A stretch of DNA of 64,000 nt from Niallia taxi. GTDB lineage: Bacteria > Bacillota > Bacilli > Bacillales > Cytobacillaceae. The stretch lies in contig NZ_CP102590.1 in the NCBI RefSeq assembly GCF_032818155.1, forward strand, positions 868,001-932,000, written 5' to 3'. Shown here piece by piece: positions 17,462 through 29,480 of this stretch. The translations under genes were made by a program, and so were the position numbers. Positions within the stretch are counted from its first letter, which is position 1. The number at the start of each line of letters is the position of its first letter. The notes under the pieces were generated by a model. It was not told where the DNA came from. It saw only the letters and a program-made list of their open reading frames with translations, and did not search any database.

Positions 17462-19504
17462 TTACTTTATTGTTGGGTGGTTCTTAAAATAGGCTCGGAG
17501 CACCCTTTGACTAATGATATTTGCTGCACTGTGCGGCTGTGTGAAGCCGTCAAGATAAGCATTTGGAACGATAACTGCTATAGCGATTTGCGGATCATTA
17601 TATGGAGCATAGCCTGCGAATGAGAGATTCCAAGTCTTTACACCATTTTTATAGGACTCAGAGGTCCCTGTTTTTCCTGCCGCATCATACGGTTCATTGG
17701 CGAAATAGCTCCTTGCTGTACCTTGGGAGCCGTGAGTTACAAGCCGTAGCCCTTGCTGAACCCGCTCAATCATTTCATTATTCATGTCAACTTTATTCAA
17801 TACGACTGGTTCCATTTCATCTACAATCTTTCCTGGTCCCATTTTATCAGTATTCGATTCACGGATTTCCTTTACAAGCTGTGGCTTCATGCGGTACCCG
17901 CCATTAGCAATCGTTGTCATATATTGAGCAATTTGCATTGGTGTATATGTATCTAGTTGTCCAATAGCAATTTGAAAATAAGTGCTGATATTGTCTCCTT
18001 TAATTCCTGCTGTTTCATTATCAAAACCAATTCCTGTCGGAACGCCTAAGCCAAACTGGTTAAAATAATAGCGAATGGTTTCGATTTTTTTGGAATCTAT
18101 ATTTAATGTGCCATTAGGAATATACTTACCGTCCATCATTTCAATCGCTGTTTTCCACATATATACGTTGGATGATCGTTCCATTGCTTCCAAATCATCA
18201 ACTATCCCCATCGTCTGGTAAGAAGAAAAGGTTCCAGAGCCTTTAAATCTCATAACTTCATCACGCTCTGTTTCGCCTATATTTCTAACACCTGACTGAA
18301 AACCAGCTAAAACTGTTGCTCCCTTAACAACAGAGCCTTGTTCAAACGCATAAGTAAAGGTTCCCGGCGTAAAATCGCTAAATTCCTTAGACTTTCGATT
18401 ATATACTTGTCCTGACATAGCAAGTATGCGACCAGTTTTTGGTTCCATCGCAACGACAAAGGCCGTGTCCAGCAAATTTGTATGAGGCTTTTGAATAGCG
18501 GCAACTAACTCTTCCTGCATTATTTTTTCAACTTGCTCTTGGAATTCCATATCAATTGTTAAAACAATATCATTACCATTTTTCCCCTCGGTGACTACGT
18601 CTGTGTCCTCAATATCTCCATTTCTGTCTGTACTTACGTTTACAACTTCATTTTGCCCCTGTAGCACACTATCATAAAGCTCTTCTATATAGCTTTTTCC
18701 AACCCGGTCATTAAGCTTGTACCCTTTGGAAGTGTAGTAATCTAATTTTTCTTCTGGCAGACCTTCTTCTGTAGTCGTTACTGTACCAAGCATGTTGTTA
18801 AAAGTGTTTCCGAATTTGTGCGCTCTTTTCCAATCTGTCGTTACATCAATCCCAGGCAGATTTTCGAGCGTTTCAGCGGCAATTGCATATTCTTGATTTG
18901 TCACATCTTCATTTTTTATAACTGTTTTGGTAAATGCTGTTGCAGTTGTTATTCTACGGTATATAGCCGTCATGTTTTTATTTATAGACTTTAAATCCTT
19001 CTCTGTAATACGATTTAATTTTAAGTTATATATTTCCTTATCATTCAATTTATCTTCTTTAGCTAATTTTTCTTCCTTGTCTGTCAGTAGCCTCGCTCCA
19101 TTGTCATTTTCTAGCAGCCAAATATCCTTTAAATCCCTGGTAGTCACTTTTTTTATGTCCTTTTTATTCATAGCGACAAAGTCAGCCAACTTTTTGGCCA
19201 AGCTTAGCATTTCTTCTGGCTGCGGGTGTAATGGCGGCGTATACACAATTGCCTTAGCTGGAATATTGTAGACTACTAATCTATTATTTGCATCATATAT
19301 TTTTCCACGCGGAACAGAGGAACTAACGGGAGTAACTACTTTACTTTTTACTTGTGCAGAGTACTCTTCCCCACTGACAATTTGAATTAATCCAAGGCGT
19401 ATAATCAGAACAGAAAACAGAATAAAGACGGCAAAAAAGATACCAGTGATTCTAATCCGGTATTGATTATTTGCTTTTGATGGTTTCTTACTTTTTTGCT
19501 TCAC
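17462..19504 (-). CDS. Class B penicillin-binding protein (PbpA/PbpH type) under BlaI-type operator
   Basis: This 680-residue peptidoglycan transpeptidase has an N-terminal membrane anchor (about residues 17-38), a PBP dimerisation region with PRGKIYDANN near 65, and a transpeptidase domain. Its active-site motifs are intact: SVVK near 392, SSN near 444 and KTGT near 611. The pattern resembles B. subtilis PbpA and PbpH, which cross-link side-wall peptidoglycan of rods. The start is a GTG at 19504 with AAAGGG upstream. The perfect dyad ATACTACAATTGTAGTAT lies 37 bases upstream, identical in type to the operators at blaI and the second PBP gene, so expression should be induced by beta-lactams through BlaR1/BlaI. 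It may be a low-affinity backup enzyme; affinity cannot be read here. Confidence 0.9.
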   Translation of the reverse strand: MKQKSKKPSKANNQYRIRITGIFFAVFILFSVLIIRLGLIQIVSGEEYSAQVKSKVVTPVSSSVPRGKIYDANNRLVVYNIPAKAIVYTPPLHPQPEEMLSLAKKLADFVAMNKKDIKKVTTRDLKDIWLLENDNGARLLTDKEEKLAKEDKLNDKEIYNLKLNRITEKDLKSINKNMTAIYRRITTATAFTKTVIKNEDVTNQEYAIAAETLENLPGIDVTTDWKRAHKFGNTFNNMLGTVTTTEEGLPEEKLDYYTSKGYKLNDRVGKSYIEELYDSVLQGQNEVVNVSTDRNGDIEDTDVVTEGKNGNDIVLTIDMEFQEQVEKIMQEELVAAIQKPHTNLLDTAFVVAMEPKTGRILAMSGQVYNRKSKEFSDFTPGTFTYAFEQGSVVKGATVLAGFQSGVRNIGETERDEVMRFKGSGTFSSYQTMGIVDDLEAMERSSNVYMWKTAIEMMDGKYIPNGTLNIDSKKIETIRYYFNQFGLGVPTGIGFDNETAGIKGDNISTYFQIAIGQLDTYTPMQIAQYMTTIANGGYRMKPQLVKEIRESNTDKMGPGKIVDEMEPVVLNKVDMNNEMIERVQQGLRLVTHGSQGTARSYFANEPYDAAGKTGTSESYKNGVKTWNLSFAGYAPYNDPQIAIAVIVPNAYLDGFTQPHSAANIISQRVLRAYFKNHPTIK

Positions 19505-19540
19505 AGTAATTTTCCCTTTCCATATGTGTCATCGAACCAA

Positions 19541-19558
19541 ATACTACAATTGTAGTAT
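19541..19558. promoter_or_regulatory. BlaI-type operator before the PbpA/H-like gene
   Basis: ATACTACAATTGTAGTAT is a perfect 18-base palindrome with the TACA/TGTA core recognised by BlaI and MecI repressors. Confidence 0.85.
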
Positions 19559-19610
19559 TCGGTTGCAGAATGGAGCCAAAAAGAACACTAAACTCTTTTC
19601 GGCCGCAATT

Positions 19611-21410
19611 TTAATATATATTTTTATCCTTCAGAATTTGCTTGGCTATCTCCATAGCCTTACTTCCACTGGCTTCTGTCCCATGATTTTGGATATTAAT
19701 AGCAAAATAATAGCTATGCTCTCCTTTGTTCACAAAGCCAACAAACCAGCCATTTACATTCTTTCCATTAATCGTTCCGGTTCCAGTTTTCCCATATAAT
19801 CGCTTATCCTTTTGGTCATCAATTAACATCGCTTCTTTTATTGCTTCAACATTTTCTGCTTTAAAGTCAAACTTATTTTCTGATAGCTCATGTAATAACA
19901 GCACTTGTTCAATTGGTGATACTTTCAGAGAAGATTCCATCCAATAGGTATCCAAACCTCCTGACATGTCCTTATTTCCATAGTTCACCTTATTGAAATA
20001 AGCTTGCAGGTGTTTTTCTCCTATCTTTTGATCCAGATGTTGAAAATACCAGTTTACTGAATTACTCATGGCAGAAGTTAAGTTATGGTCTTTATCCCAC
20101 TCTTTATAAGGATTACTTTTCCCATTCCAAGTCTGTTCAGAGTTATTTTTTGATATTATATTTGATTCTAATGCAAATAACCCAGAATAAATTTTATATG
20201 TGCTATCTGGTGAAACCCTTTGTTCACTTAATTTACGATTGTATATTTGAAATTGGTTATTGGCCGCATCGAATAAAACAAAGCTCCCTTTATAGCCTTT
20301 AAAATACGTATCTAAATCTTCATAGGTTGTATTCTTCCCATCAAAATGAAACACATCATTTGAAGCAGCTAATACAGTCGTAAGTGGTGTAATAACGAGT
20401 ACAAGTATTCCCAAAAACATACAGATAACCTTACTTTTCCATTTCAATAAAGAAGATGCTTTAGAAAAGTTAGCAATACTTTGGATTCTTTGTTTAATTT
20501 GTTGTTTAGTTCCGCCAATTCCTGAGGCAAATAATTCAAATGACTTCTCCTGTTTTTTATGAGCAAATCGAATAATAGTATGGCCATATTCTATATAGCC
20601 GCTCTCATCTAAAAGATTTAGAACCGAATCATCACAAGCCAATTCGCGGTCTATTCGTATCCTTTTTAAGGAATACCACAATAATGGATTAAACCAATAT
20701 ACAATTTGAAAAATCCCCATAACATAATTGACAAGCATATCTTTGTTTTTATGATGTGTTAGCTCATGCAGTAATACATATTTGATTTCTTTTAAAGTAA
20801 ATACTGCTTGTATGTTTGATGGTACTAAAATATAGGGCTTGAAAATACCAAACGTGATTGGCGTGGTAATAAGAGGTGTTTCTTTCAGGATAATATTCCT
20901 TTTAATCCCTACAACCTCTTTACACTCTTCTAATAATACATTTATTTTATTGTTCTTTATGAAAACAGCGGACTTTTTCAGTTTATTAAGTTGATAGTTT
21001 GAATATATCAGTATGGCAAGACAAAGAACCATGCCAATTATCCAAACAGCAAATACTAGCTGAGAAACATATTCTGGTGTTGAGTTGTGTACAGATACGG
21101 AAAAATCACGGATTAAATCAGTACTTGTATCATTAGACTCTGTTAGACCACCACTTTTGTACTCACTCTGAGCTGAAGTTTTACCAGTAAACGTCAGCAC
21201 GTTTTTAATATATTGTATTCCTTCCCCTAAACCTAAATAATTCCATGGCAAAACGGAAACAAAAAGAGGGACAAACAGAAAGAACCAAATTTTATAATGT
21301 GTTTTAATTGACATATGTTTAGTTAATGCCTTTTTCAACAAGAGAATAATAAAAATCAGGAGGGATAACGCTATTGTATTAAGCAAAAGCCATTGTACAA
21401 CGATATCCAT
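19611..21410 (-). CDS. blaR1: BlaR1/MecR1 beta-lactam sensor-transducer
   Basis: The 599-residue membrane protein has the full BlaR1 layout. Transmembrane helices and an M56 metalloprotease domain carry the zinc motif HELTHH near residue 215 with ELACDD near 255. Another TM lies near 335-350, and an extracellular penicillin-sensor domain spans about 360-599. The sensor shows STYK near 401, SNSVNW near 447 and KTGT near 541, the serine, second and third motifs of class D-like sensors, plus NGWFVGF. Acylation of the sensor by a beta-lactam activates the protease, which leads to loss of BlaI. It overlaps blaI by one base (TAATG), so the two are co-translated. No beta-lactamase gene is in the window; the neighbours are two PBPs. 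Confidence 0.95.
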   Translation of the reverse strand: MDIVVQWLLLNTIALSLLIFIILLLKKALTKHMSIKTHYKIWFFLFVPLFVSVLPWNYLGLGEGIQYIKNVLTFTGKTSAQSEYKSGGLTESNDTSTDLIRDFSVSVHNSTPEYVSQLVFAVWIIGMVLCLAILIYSNYQLNKLKKSAVFIKNNKINVLLEECKEVVGIKRNIILKETPLITTPITFGIFKPYILVPSNIQAVFTLKEIKYVLLHELTHHKNKDMLVNYVMGIFQIVYWFNPLLWYSLKRIRIDRELACDDSVLNLLDESGYIEYGHTIIRFAHKKQEKSFELFASGIGGTKQQIKQRIQSIANFSKASSLLKWKSKVICMFLGILVLVITPLTTVLAASNDVFHFDGKNTTYEDLDTYFKGYKGSFVLFDAANNQFQIYNRKLSEQRVSPDSTYKIYSGLFALESNIISKNNSEQTWNGKSNPYKEWDKDHNLTSAMSNSVNWYFQHLDQKIGEKHLQAYFNKVNYGNKDMSGGLDTYWMESSLKVSPIEQVLLLHELSENKFDFKAENVEAIKEAMLIDDQKDKRLYGKTGTGTINGKNVNGWFVGFVNKGEHSYYFAINIQNHGTEASGSKAMEIAKQILKDKNIY

Positions 21411-21802
21411 TATTTTTGCCCTCCCTCTTTCTCTCTCTGTGATAATATTTTCTGTAATTCAGAAATATCCTCATTAGACAACTTATCATTTTCAATGAAA
21501 TTTAATACCATTGAATTTAACGTGCCATCGAAAAATTGTTTAAGAAAGGTTTTGCTTTTTTGCTCTATATAATCATGCTTTTCGACTAGTGATGTATAAA
21601 TAAACACTCTGCCATTTTTTCTTGCATGCAATGCCTTTTTCTTTACAAGTCGTGCAAGCATCGTATGAATTGTATTCGGCTTCCAGTCAAACTCTGCAGA
21701 TGACAGCTTATCGACTACCTCAGGTGTTGAGATGGGCTCATATTTCCACACAACGTTCATAACTTCATATTCTGCTTCTGATATTTGGGGACTATTAGTC
21801 AT
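21410..21802 (-). CDS. blaI: BlaI/MecI-family repressor
   Basis: The 130-residue winged-helix repressor matches BlaI/MecI: ISEAEYEVMNVVW at the start, then PNTIHTMLARLVKKKALHARKNGR (recognition helix and wing) and a C-terminal dimerisation part with the usual cleavage region before NSMVLNFIEN. BlaI dimers bind TACA/TGTA dyads and are lost after BlaR1 signalling. The frame could extend to 21883, but GGAGG six bases before the ATG at 21802 and the family length fix the start; the extension would run through the operator at 21818-21835. It should repress itself, blaR1 and both flanking PBP genes. Confidence 0.94.
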   Translation of the reverse strand: MTNSPQISEAEYEVMNVVWKYEPISTPEVVDKLSSAEFDWKPNTIHTMLARLVKKKALHARKNGRVFIYTSLVEKHDYIEQKSKTFLKQFFDGTLNSMVLNFIENDKLSNEDISELQKILSQREKEGGQK

Positions 21803-21817
21803 ATTGAAACCTCCTAC

Positions 21818-21835
21818 TTTTACAATTGTAGTATT
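21818..21835. promoter_or_regulatory. BlaI-type operator before blaI
   Basis: TTTTACAATTGTAGTATT contains the TACAATTGTA core and a complete right half-site; the left half lacks the outer TACT match, so it may bind BlaI more weakly than the site at 19541. Confidence 0.75.
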
Positions 21836-21883
21836 TATTATAGCATGAAGGTTCCATTGCTTAAAGTAAGCATCTATTCCCAA

Positions 21884-23920
21884 TTACTGCATCCCAAAAT
21901 ATAAATACAGCTTATCGATAAATGATTTATTCAACTGAGTTGCTGAGCTTCCTGGTATATAACCTTCAACAAGTGAAAGCATAAGAAAATTATCTTGCTC
22001 TGTATCAAAGGCAAGTAAGAAACTATTTTCATTCCCCTTTTCACCTTGTTTCAATTTCAATTCTGCTGTTCCCGTCTTTGCAGCTAGCTGATATTGCTGG
22101 TTATATAGGAGATGGGCTGTTCCATTTGGATTACTGACAACCCCTATTAAGCTTTTTTCCATTTCATTAGCTGTTGTACTTGTGATAGCTGATTTTGTTT
22201 TAGGGCTTTCTTTGCTTTTAACCAATGTCGGATAAACTATTTTCCCTTCATTCTGAAAAACAGTATACATCGCAGCCTGCTGAATAGGATTTATCAATAA
22301 TTCACCTTGACCGTAAGCTGTATCTGCCAGCAGAATTTCTGAGTTAAATGTATTTTCCTTTGAGATTTGCGCTGGATTCATGGCAATTGGTAAATCCAAT
22401 TCCTCCCCAAAGATAAATTTTTTTAAGCCATCTCTAAAGGCGTCTTCCCCTAATTCAAGTACCTCTTGGGCAAAATAAATATTATCTGAATAGATTAATG
22501 CTTTTCTCATATCGACATTTTGCACATCTGAAACACGCGTAACCGAATAACCGCCCCAGCTCCCATCCTTTTGCCAGCTTCGTCCATTTATGGTTCTTAG
22601 CTTGTCTGGATACGTCACATTAGCATCAAGCCCAATGCTAGCTGTTATCGTTTTAAAGGTAGATCCAGGCGCATATCCAACAGCAAACCTCGAAATAAAT
22701 GGCTTTTTATCGTCATTTGCATATTGATCATAGTCCTGTTGAGAGATCCCTTGAACCATTTTATTCGGATCATAGGAAGGGGAGCTAACTAAAGCAAAAA
22801 GCCCGCCTTCTTTAGGGTTCATTACTACCGTCGAACCAGCATTTCCTCTCAGATGTTCAAATGCTTCTGATTGAATATAGGAATCTATTGTCAACTTTAT
22901 ATCTTCGCCATCCGCTTTCTCCACTGCTTGAATTTCCTGTTTATTTTCGCCATTTTCATCAACGATCCATATTTCTCCTCCATCCTTACCGCGAAGTCTA
23001 TTATCAAAAGCTTTTTCCAAGCCAGCTTTTCCAATGATATCGCCATCAACTAAATTTGGATGTTTTTCAATATCCTCTTTTGTTACCTTTCCGATATAAC
23101 CAATTAAATTAGCTGCTGCTTCCTTTAATGGATAATATCGCAGCTTGATATTCTGATAGGAAACTCCCGGTAGTTCTTCTGCTTTATTTGACTCGATTGT
23201 TTTTAAAGGGACAAAAAGCTCATCTGTGACCCAGCTTTGATTTAGTTTTTTAATTAGCTCCTCCATCGATAGATCAAATTGTTGGCTGATTTTTTGCAGC
23301 TTTGCCTCTTTGTCATTTCCCTCACCTAATTCTTTCGGAACAACTCCCATCGACTTAAAGGGTTCATTTATCGCCAAGCCATTGCCTAAGTGGTCTTGAA
23401 TTTCTCCACGCTCTGCTTTCAAATATTGATACGAAATTCTATCATTACCTTCCATACCAGGGAAAATTAACGCAGGTTCCCAATTCACTAAATATTTATC
23501 AGCTTTTTTCGTCATTTCTGTTTTATATTCCAGCTTTTCTAATGCTCCTAATGGCGTAGTAAAGCTTAATAGGTAACTTAATTCATAAAGATTGGCGTTC
23601 ACCTTTTTTAATGAAACGTGAGAAGCATGGATATCCGTTATATTAATCCCATTAAATATGCGATCATACTTTTGTTCTACTTCCTCCAACGTATAATTTA
23701 ACGACTTATATGAATGCTCATCCAATGCCTTGCCTAATTTCTTATAATCCTTATTTTCTAGAATCTGAATAAAATTAGAGGCTGCCTCTTCAAACAATGC
23801 TTTGTCATTCTTTTTCCATATTAGATAGGAAGCAAATACTCCAGCCCCAATTACAATAACAACTAACAATAATAGTAAAGGCTTGAATCTTCGTCTGTTG
23901 TTCTCAACTCTACTATTCAA
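21884..23920 (-). CDS. MecA/PbpC-type class B3 penicillin-binding protein
   Basis: This 678-residue PBP has a signal anchor (about residues 11-33), an NTF2-like MecA_N domain (about 36-150, FIQILENKDYKKLGKALDEHS), a dimerisation domain with RGEIQDHLGN, and a transpeptidase domain. Active-site motifs are GSTFK near 421, SDN near 477 and KTGT near 616. This layout is shared by staphylococcal PBP2a, enterococcal PBP5 and B. subtilis PbpC (all about 670 residues), which include enzymes of low beta-lactam affinity. The start is a TTG at 23920; in-frame stops lie just upstream. Two BlaI-type dyads occur at 23948-23967 and 23976-23993, and blaI-blaR1 follows directly, an arrangement like mecA-mecR1-mecI. 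Resistance itself is not proven. Confidence 0.92.
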   Translation of the reverse strand: MNSRVENNRRRFKPLLLLLVVIVIGAGVFASYLIWKKNDKALFEEAASNFIQILENKDYKKLGKALDEHSYKSLNYTLEEVEQKYDRIFNGINITDIHASHVSLKKVNANLYELSYLLSFTTPLGALEKLEYKTEMTKKADKYLVNWEPALIFPGMEGNDRISYQYLKAERGEIQDHLGNGLAINEPFKSMGVVPKELGEGNDKEAKLQKISQQFDLSMEELIKKLNQSWVTDELFVPLKTIESNKAEELPGVSYQNIKLRYYPLKEAAANLIGYIGKVTKEDIEKHPNLVDGDIIGKAGLEKAFDNRLRGKDGGEIWIVDENGENKQEIQAVEKADGEDIKLTIDSYIQSEAFEHLRGNAGSTVVMNPKEGGLFALVSSPSYDPNKMVQGISQQDYDQYANDDKKPFISRFAVGYAPGSTFKTITASIGLDANVTYPDKLRTINGRSWQKDGSWGGYSVTRVSDVQNVDMRKALIYSDNIYFAQEVLELGEDAFRDGLKKFIFGEELDLPIAMNPAQISKENTFNSEILLADTAYGQGELLINPIQQAAMYTVFQNEGKIVYPTLVKSKESPKTKSAITSTTANEMEKSLIGVVSNPNGTAHLLYNQQYQLAAKTGTAELKLKQGEKGNENSFLLAFDTEQDNFLMLSLVEGYIPGSSATQLNKSFIDKLYLYFGMQ

Positions 23921-23947
23921 CTTTTATCACTTCATTTCATGTAGTTT

Positions 23948-23967
23948 AATACTACAAGTGTAGTAAT
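23948..23967. promoter_or_regulatory. BlaI-type operator 1 before the MecA/PbpC-type gene
   Basis: ACTACAAGTGTAGT is a near-perfect dyad of the BlaI/MecI type. It is the reverse complement of the second copy at 23976-23993, so the pair forms a larger inverted arrangement. Confidence 0.8.
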
Positions 23968-23975
23968 TTAACAAT

Positions 23976-23993
23976 AACTACACTTGTAGTATT
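23976..23993. promoter_or_regulatory. BlaI-type operator 2 before the MecA/PbpC-type gene
   Basis: ACTACACTTGTAGT has the TACA/TGTA half-sites and the flanking AGTATT seen in the other operators of this locus. Confidence 0.8.
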
Positions 23994-24149
23994 TAGAAAA
24001 TTATAGCACATTTTTTTGTTAAGGCAAATTACTTTGATAAATGTGCTTAATTAATTGCAAAGAAGCTGAAAAGGTCATTTTATTCAAAGAAGGGAATTTC
24101 CCTTACATAGTCCCTGTCGCACATATCGCTCGCTTAATTTTGCAAAAAA

Positions 24150-24170
24150 GCATCCTCTTCAAGAAGATGC
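24150..24170 (-). terminator. Terminator of the methyltransferase gene
   Basis: GCATC pairs with GATGC around a paired CTTC/GAAG core; on the minus strand a run of six Ts follows. Confidence 0.82.
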
Positions 24171-24181
24171 CTCAATTACAC

Positions 24182-24802
24182 TTATTTTTTACATTTAATC
24201 ACAATAAAGTTGATTGGAGGTGCATTTTCATGATGCTTATTAGGTTCGTCTATGTCTGTAAACTCTGCCAGTCCATATTTACCAAACTCTTGTTTTACAC
24301 TATCAGCATCATAAAAGAACATTTTTAAGCCTTCCATAATCTCAAAATAATCTTTATCTATTTGTTTGCCCTTGCCAAACATTGGCGCATCCTGTGAAAC
24401 AGTTGTAAAAATCATATAACCGTCTGGTTTTAACTGGTTATAGCAATCGCTAATAAACTTTTCTCTCTCCTGTTTGTTTAATAAGTGGATAAGCCCATGA
24501 CTAAATATTCCATCATAAAGCTTATTTTCAAAAGGCATCTCATTAACGGAACCATGAAAGATATTAATATCGAGCCCATTGACCCGCGCCAGTTCAATCG
24601 CTGTCTTGGAGATTTCAATGCCTGTAACATTTATGCCGTTTTCCATAAATACCATTGCATTTCGGCCATAGCCAATACCTGGTATCAGTATGTCCTTCAT
24701 ATTTTTTTCGAGAAAAAAATCCTTCGTTAAGATTGCTGAATCTGTAGGATCAAATCCCCACATCGTTTGTTTTTCAAGAAAGCTTGATTCCCAGAATTCC
24801 AT
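24182..24802 (-). CDS. Class I SAM-dependent methyltransferase
   Basis: The 206-residue protein has the seven-strand methyltransferase motifs. Motif I is DILIPGIGYGRNA (about residues 38-50), an acidic end of strand 2 is VTGIEIS, strand 4 is YDGIFSHGLIHLL, and a later segment is LKPDGYMIFTTVS. This pattern resembles TehB/thiopurine-methyltransferase-like proteins that modify small molecules, but the substrate is unknown. The start MEFWESSFLEKQTMWGFDPT also fits that subgroup. An AAGGAG site precedes the ATG. It is a single-gene unit. Confidence 0.9.
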   Translation of the reverse strand: MEFWESSFLEKQTMWGFDPTDSAILTKDFFLEKNMKDILIPGIGYGRNAMVFMENGINVTGIEISKTAIELARVNGLDINIFHGSVNEMPFENKLYDGIFSHGLIHLLNKQEREKFISDCYNQLKPDGYMIFTTVSQDAPMFGKGKQIDKDYFEIMEGLKMFFYDADSVKQEFGKYGLAEFTDIDEPNKHHENAPPINFIVIKCKK

Positions 24803-24956
24803 TTCCCTATCTCCTTTTGGTTTTTATTGTGTACAGCATTATTTTAATTAGAGATAAAACGACTCTCTAATAACTATAATAGGTGTGAGCGTTTTTGTAA
24901 ATCATTATTCATTTAGTGTACTGTTTATCTATTCACCATGAGCTCTTTCAAACCAT

Positions 24957-25002
24957 ATGATAAAAACAGTATGCATGCTTAAAGACAGACTGTTTTTATC
25001 AT
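24957..25002. terminator. Bidirectional terminator
   Basis: ATGATAAAAACAGT and ACTGTTTTTATCAT form a 14-pair stem with A- and T-rich outer arms; it should end the EamA transporter transcript on the minus strand. Confidence 0.8.
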
Positions 25003-25021
25003 ACTTCATCTATTTCACGAA

Positions 25022-25912
25022 TCAATTCTTTTTATCTGTTGATGCGAGTAATCTAGATAACGTAATACGGCTCCCGCCTTGTAAATTGACTAACCAGATA
25101 CCTACAAGAACAAAGGAAATTCCTAGCAATGTAATCACTTTGAGCTCTTCATTAAGAAATAAAAATCCTGACAAAGTACCGACGACTGGAACAATCAGTA
25201 AAGAAACTGACGCTTTACTGGCTTCTGTTTTAGAGAGGACATAAGACCATAAAACAAAAGCCAATGCAGAAGCTAAAACGCCAGAATATAATAAATACAA
25301 TACGGCCATAGGACTCCAATCTACTGTTCCATTTTCAAAACAGAAGGAATAAAGAAATAGCCCTGCTGCTCCTGCCCCCATCTGCCACGTTGTAAATTGC
25401 ACATTATTACAGCCATGTAATTTCTTCTTGAAAATTAAACTGGATAAAGCCCACGTAACTGCGGAGCTTAAAGCGAGAATTGGCGCCCATATTGTTCCTC
25501 CTAGGTGTATATCCATTGCTAGAAACAAGCCTATTATTCCGATTAATATTCCAATCGTTTTGTTGAGAGTTAGTTTTTCTCCAGGAATGAAATAATGGGC
25601 GAAAACAGATAAAAACAGTGGCATGCTATATGTTAATACAGATGTAAGACCTGCACTTATGTAATTCAATGAAATTTGGATGGCGATATTGAAGTATGTT
25701 GTCTGTAGCAATCCGCATAGTATGTACCACTTAAGCTGCCCTTTTGCTGGCATAGGAGTTCTTTTTAAGAGAGATAACCCAAACAGCACGATAGTGCCCA
25801 GAAGGAAGCGATAGGCTGCAAACAATACTGGCGGAAATATGTCATTGCCCATTTTCATGATTACAAAATTAAATCCCCAAATTAAACATAAGAAAAGCAT
25901 AATCCCCTTCAT
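25022..25912 (-). CDS. EamA/DMT-family transporter
   Basis: The 296-residue protein has about ten hydrophobic segments in two EamA repeats (about residues 1-130 and 140-275). The start MKGIMLFLCLIWGFNFVIMK and the second-repeat phrase PVVGTLSGFLFLNEELK are family hallmarks. Drug/metabolite transporters of this type export amino acids or other small metabolites; the substrate is not evident. The ATG has GGAGG nine bases upstream. It lies between a terminator and that of the beta-glucoside operon, so it is its own unit. Confidence 0.92.
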   Translation of the reverse strand: MKGIMLFLCLIWGFNFVIMKMGNDIFPPVLFAAYRFLLGTIVLFGLSLLKRTPMPAKGQLKWYILCGLLQTTYFNIAIQISLNYISAGLTSVLTYSMPLFLSVFAHYFIPGEKLTLNKTIGILIGIIGLFLAMDIHLGGTIWAPILALSSAVTWALSSLIFKKKLHGCNNVQFTTWQMGAGAAGLFLYSFCFENGTVDWSPMAVLYLLYSGVLASALAFVLWSYVLSKTEASKASVSLLIVPVVGTLSGFLFLNEELKVITLLGISFVLVGIWLVNLQGGSRITLSRLLASTDKKN

Positions 25913-25956
25913 GACCTATATCCTCCAAGTCTATTATCTATATAAATTTCTATGAC

Positions 25957-25982
25957 AAAAAGGACCTAAAATGGCCCTTTTT
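25957..25982 (-). terminator. Terminator of the beta-glucoside operon
   Basis: AAAAAGGaCC and GGcCCTTTTT pair; the minus-strand side ends in five Ts directly after the GH1 gene. Confidence 0.85.
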
Positions 25983-25993
25983 GAAAAACAATG

Positions 25994-27496
<1,503 letters not shown>

Positions 27497-27502
27497 CTAT
27501 TT

Positions 27503-29353
<1,851 letters not shown>

Positions 29354-29382
29354 CTAAAACGCCTCCAGATAATAATAAAAAA

Positions 29383-29466
29383 AGACTTGGATTCAACTAA
29401 AAATTCATGTCTTTAACATGAGTTTCAAGTATAAATCCAAGTCTAGCCTCCCGCAGAGTAACAAGT
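29383..29466 (-). promoter_or_regulatory. LicT antiterminator target (RAT) with terminator before bglP
   Basis: On the minus strand a RAT-like sequence GTTACTCTGCGGGAGGC (within 29439-29466) overlaps the 5' arm of a terminator: AGACTTGGATT (29383-29393) pairs with AATCCAAGTCT (29434-29444) and is followed by seven Ts. Binding of LicT to the RAT would prevent the terminator and let transcription continue into bglP. Confidence 0.85.
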
Positions 29467-29480
29467 TTGAATAATAATAT

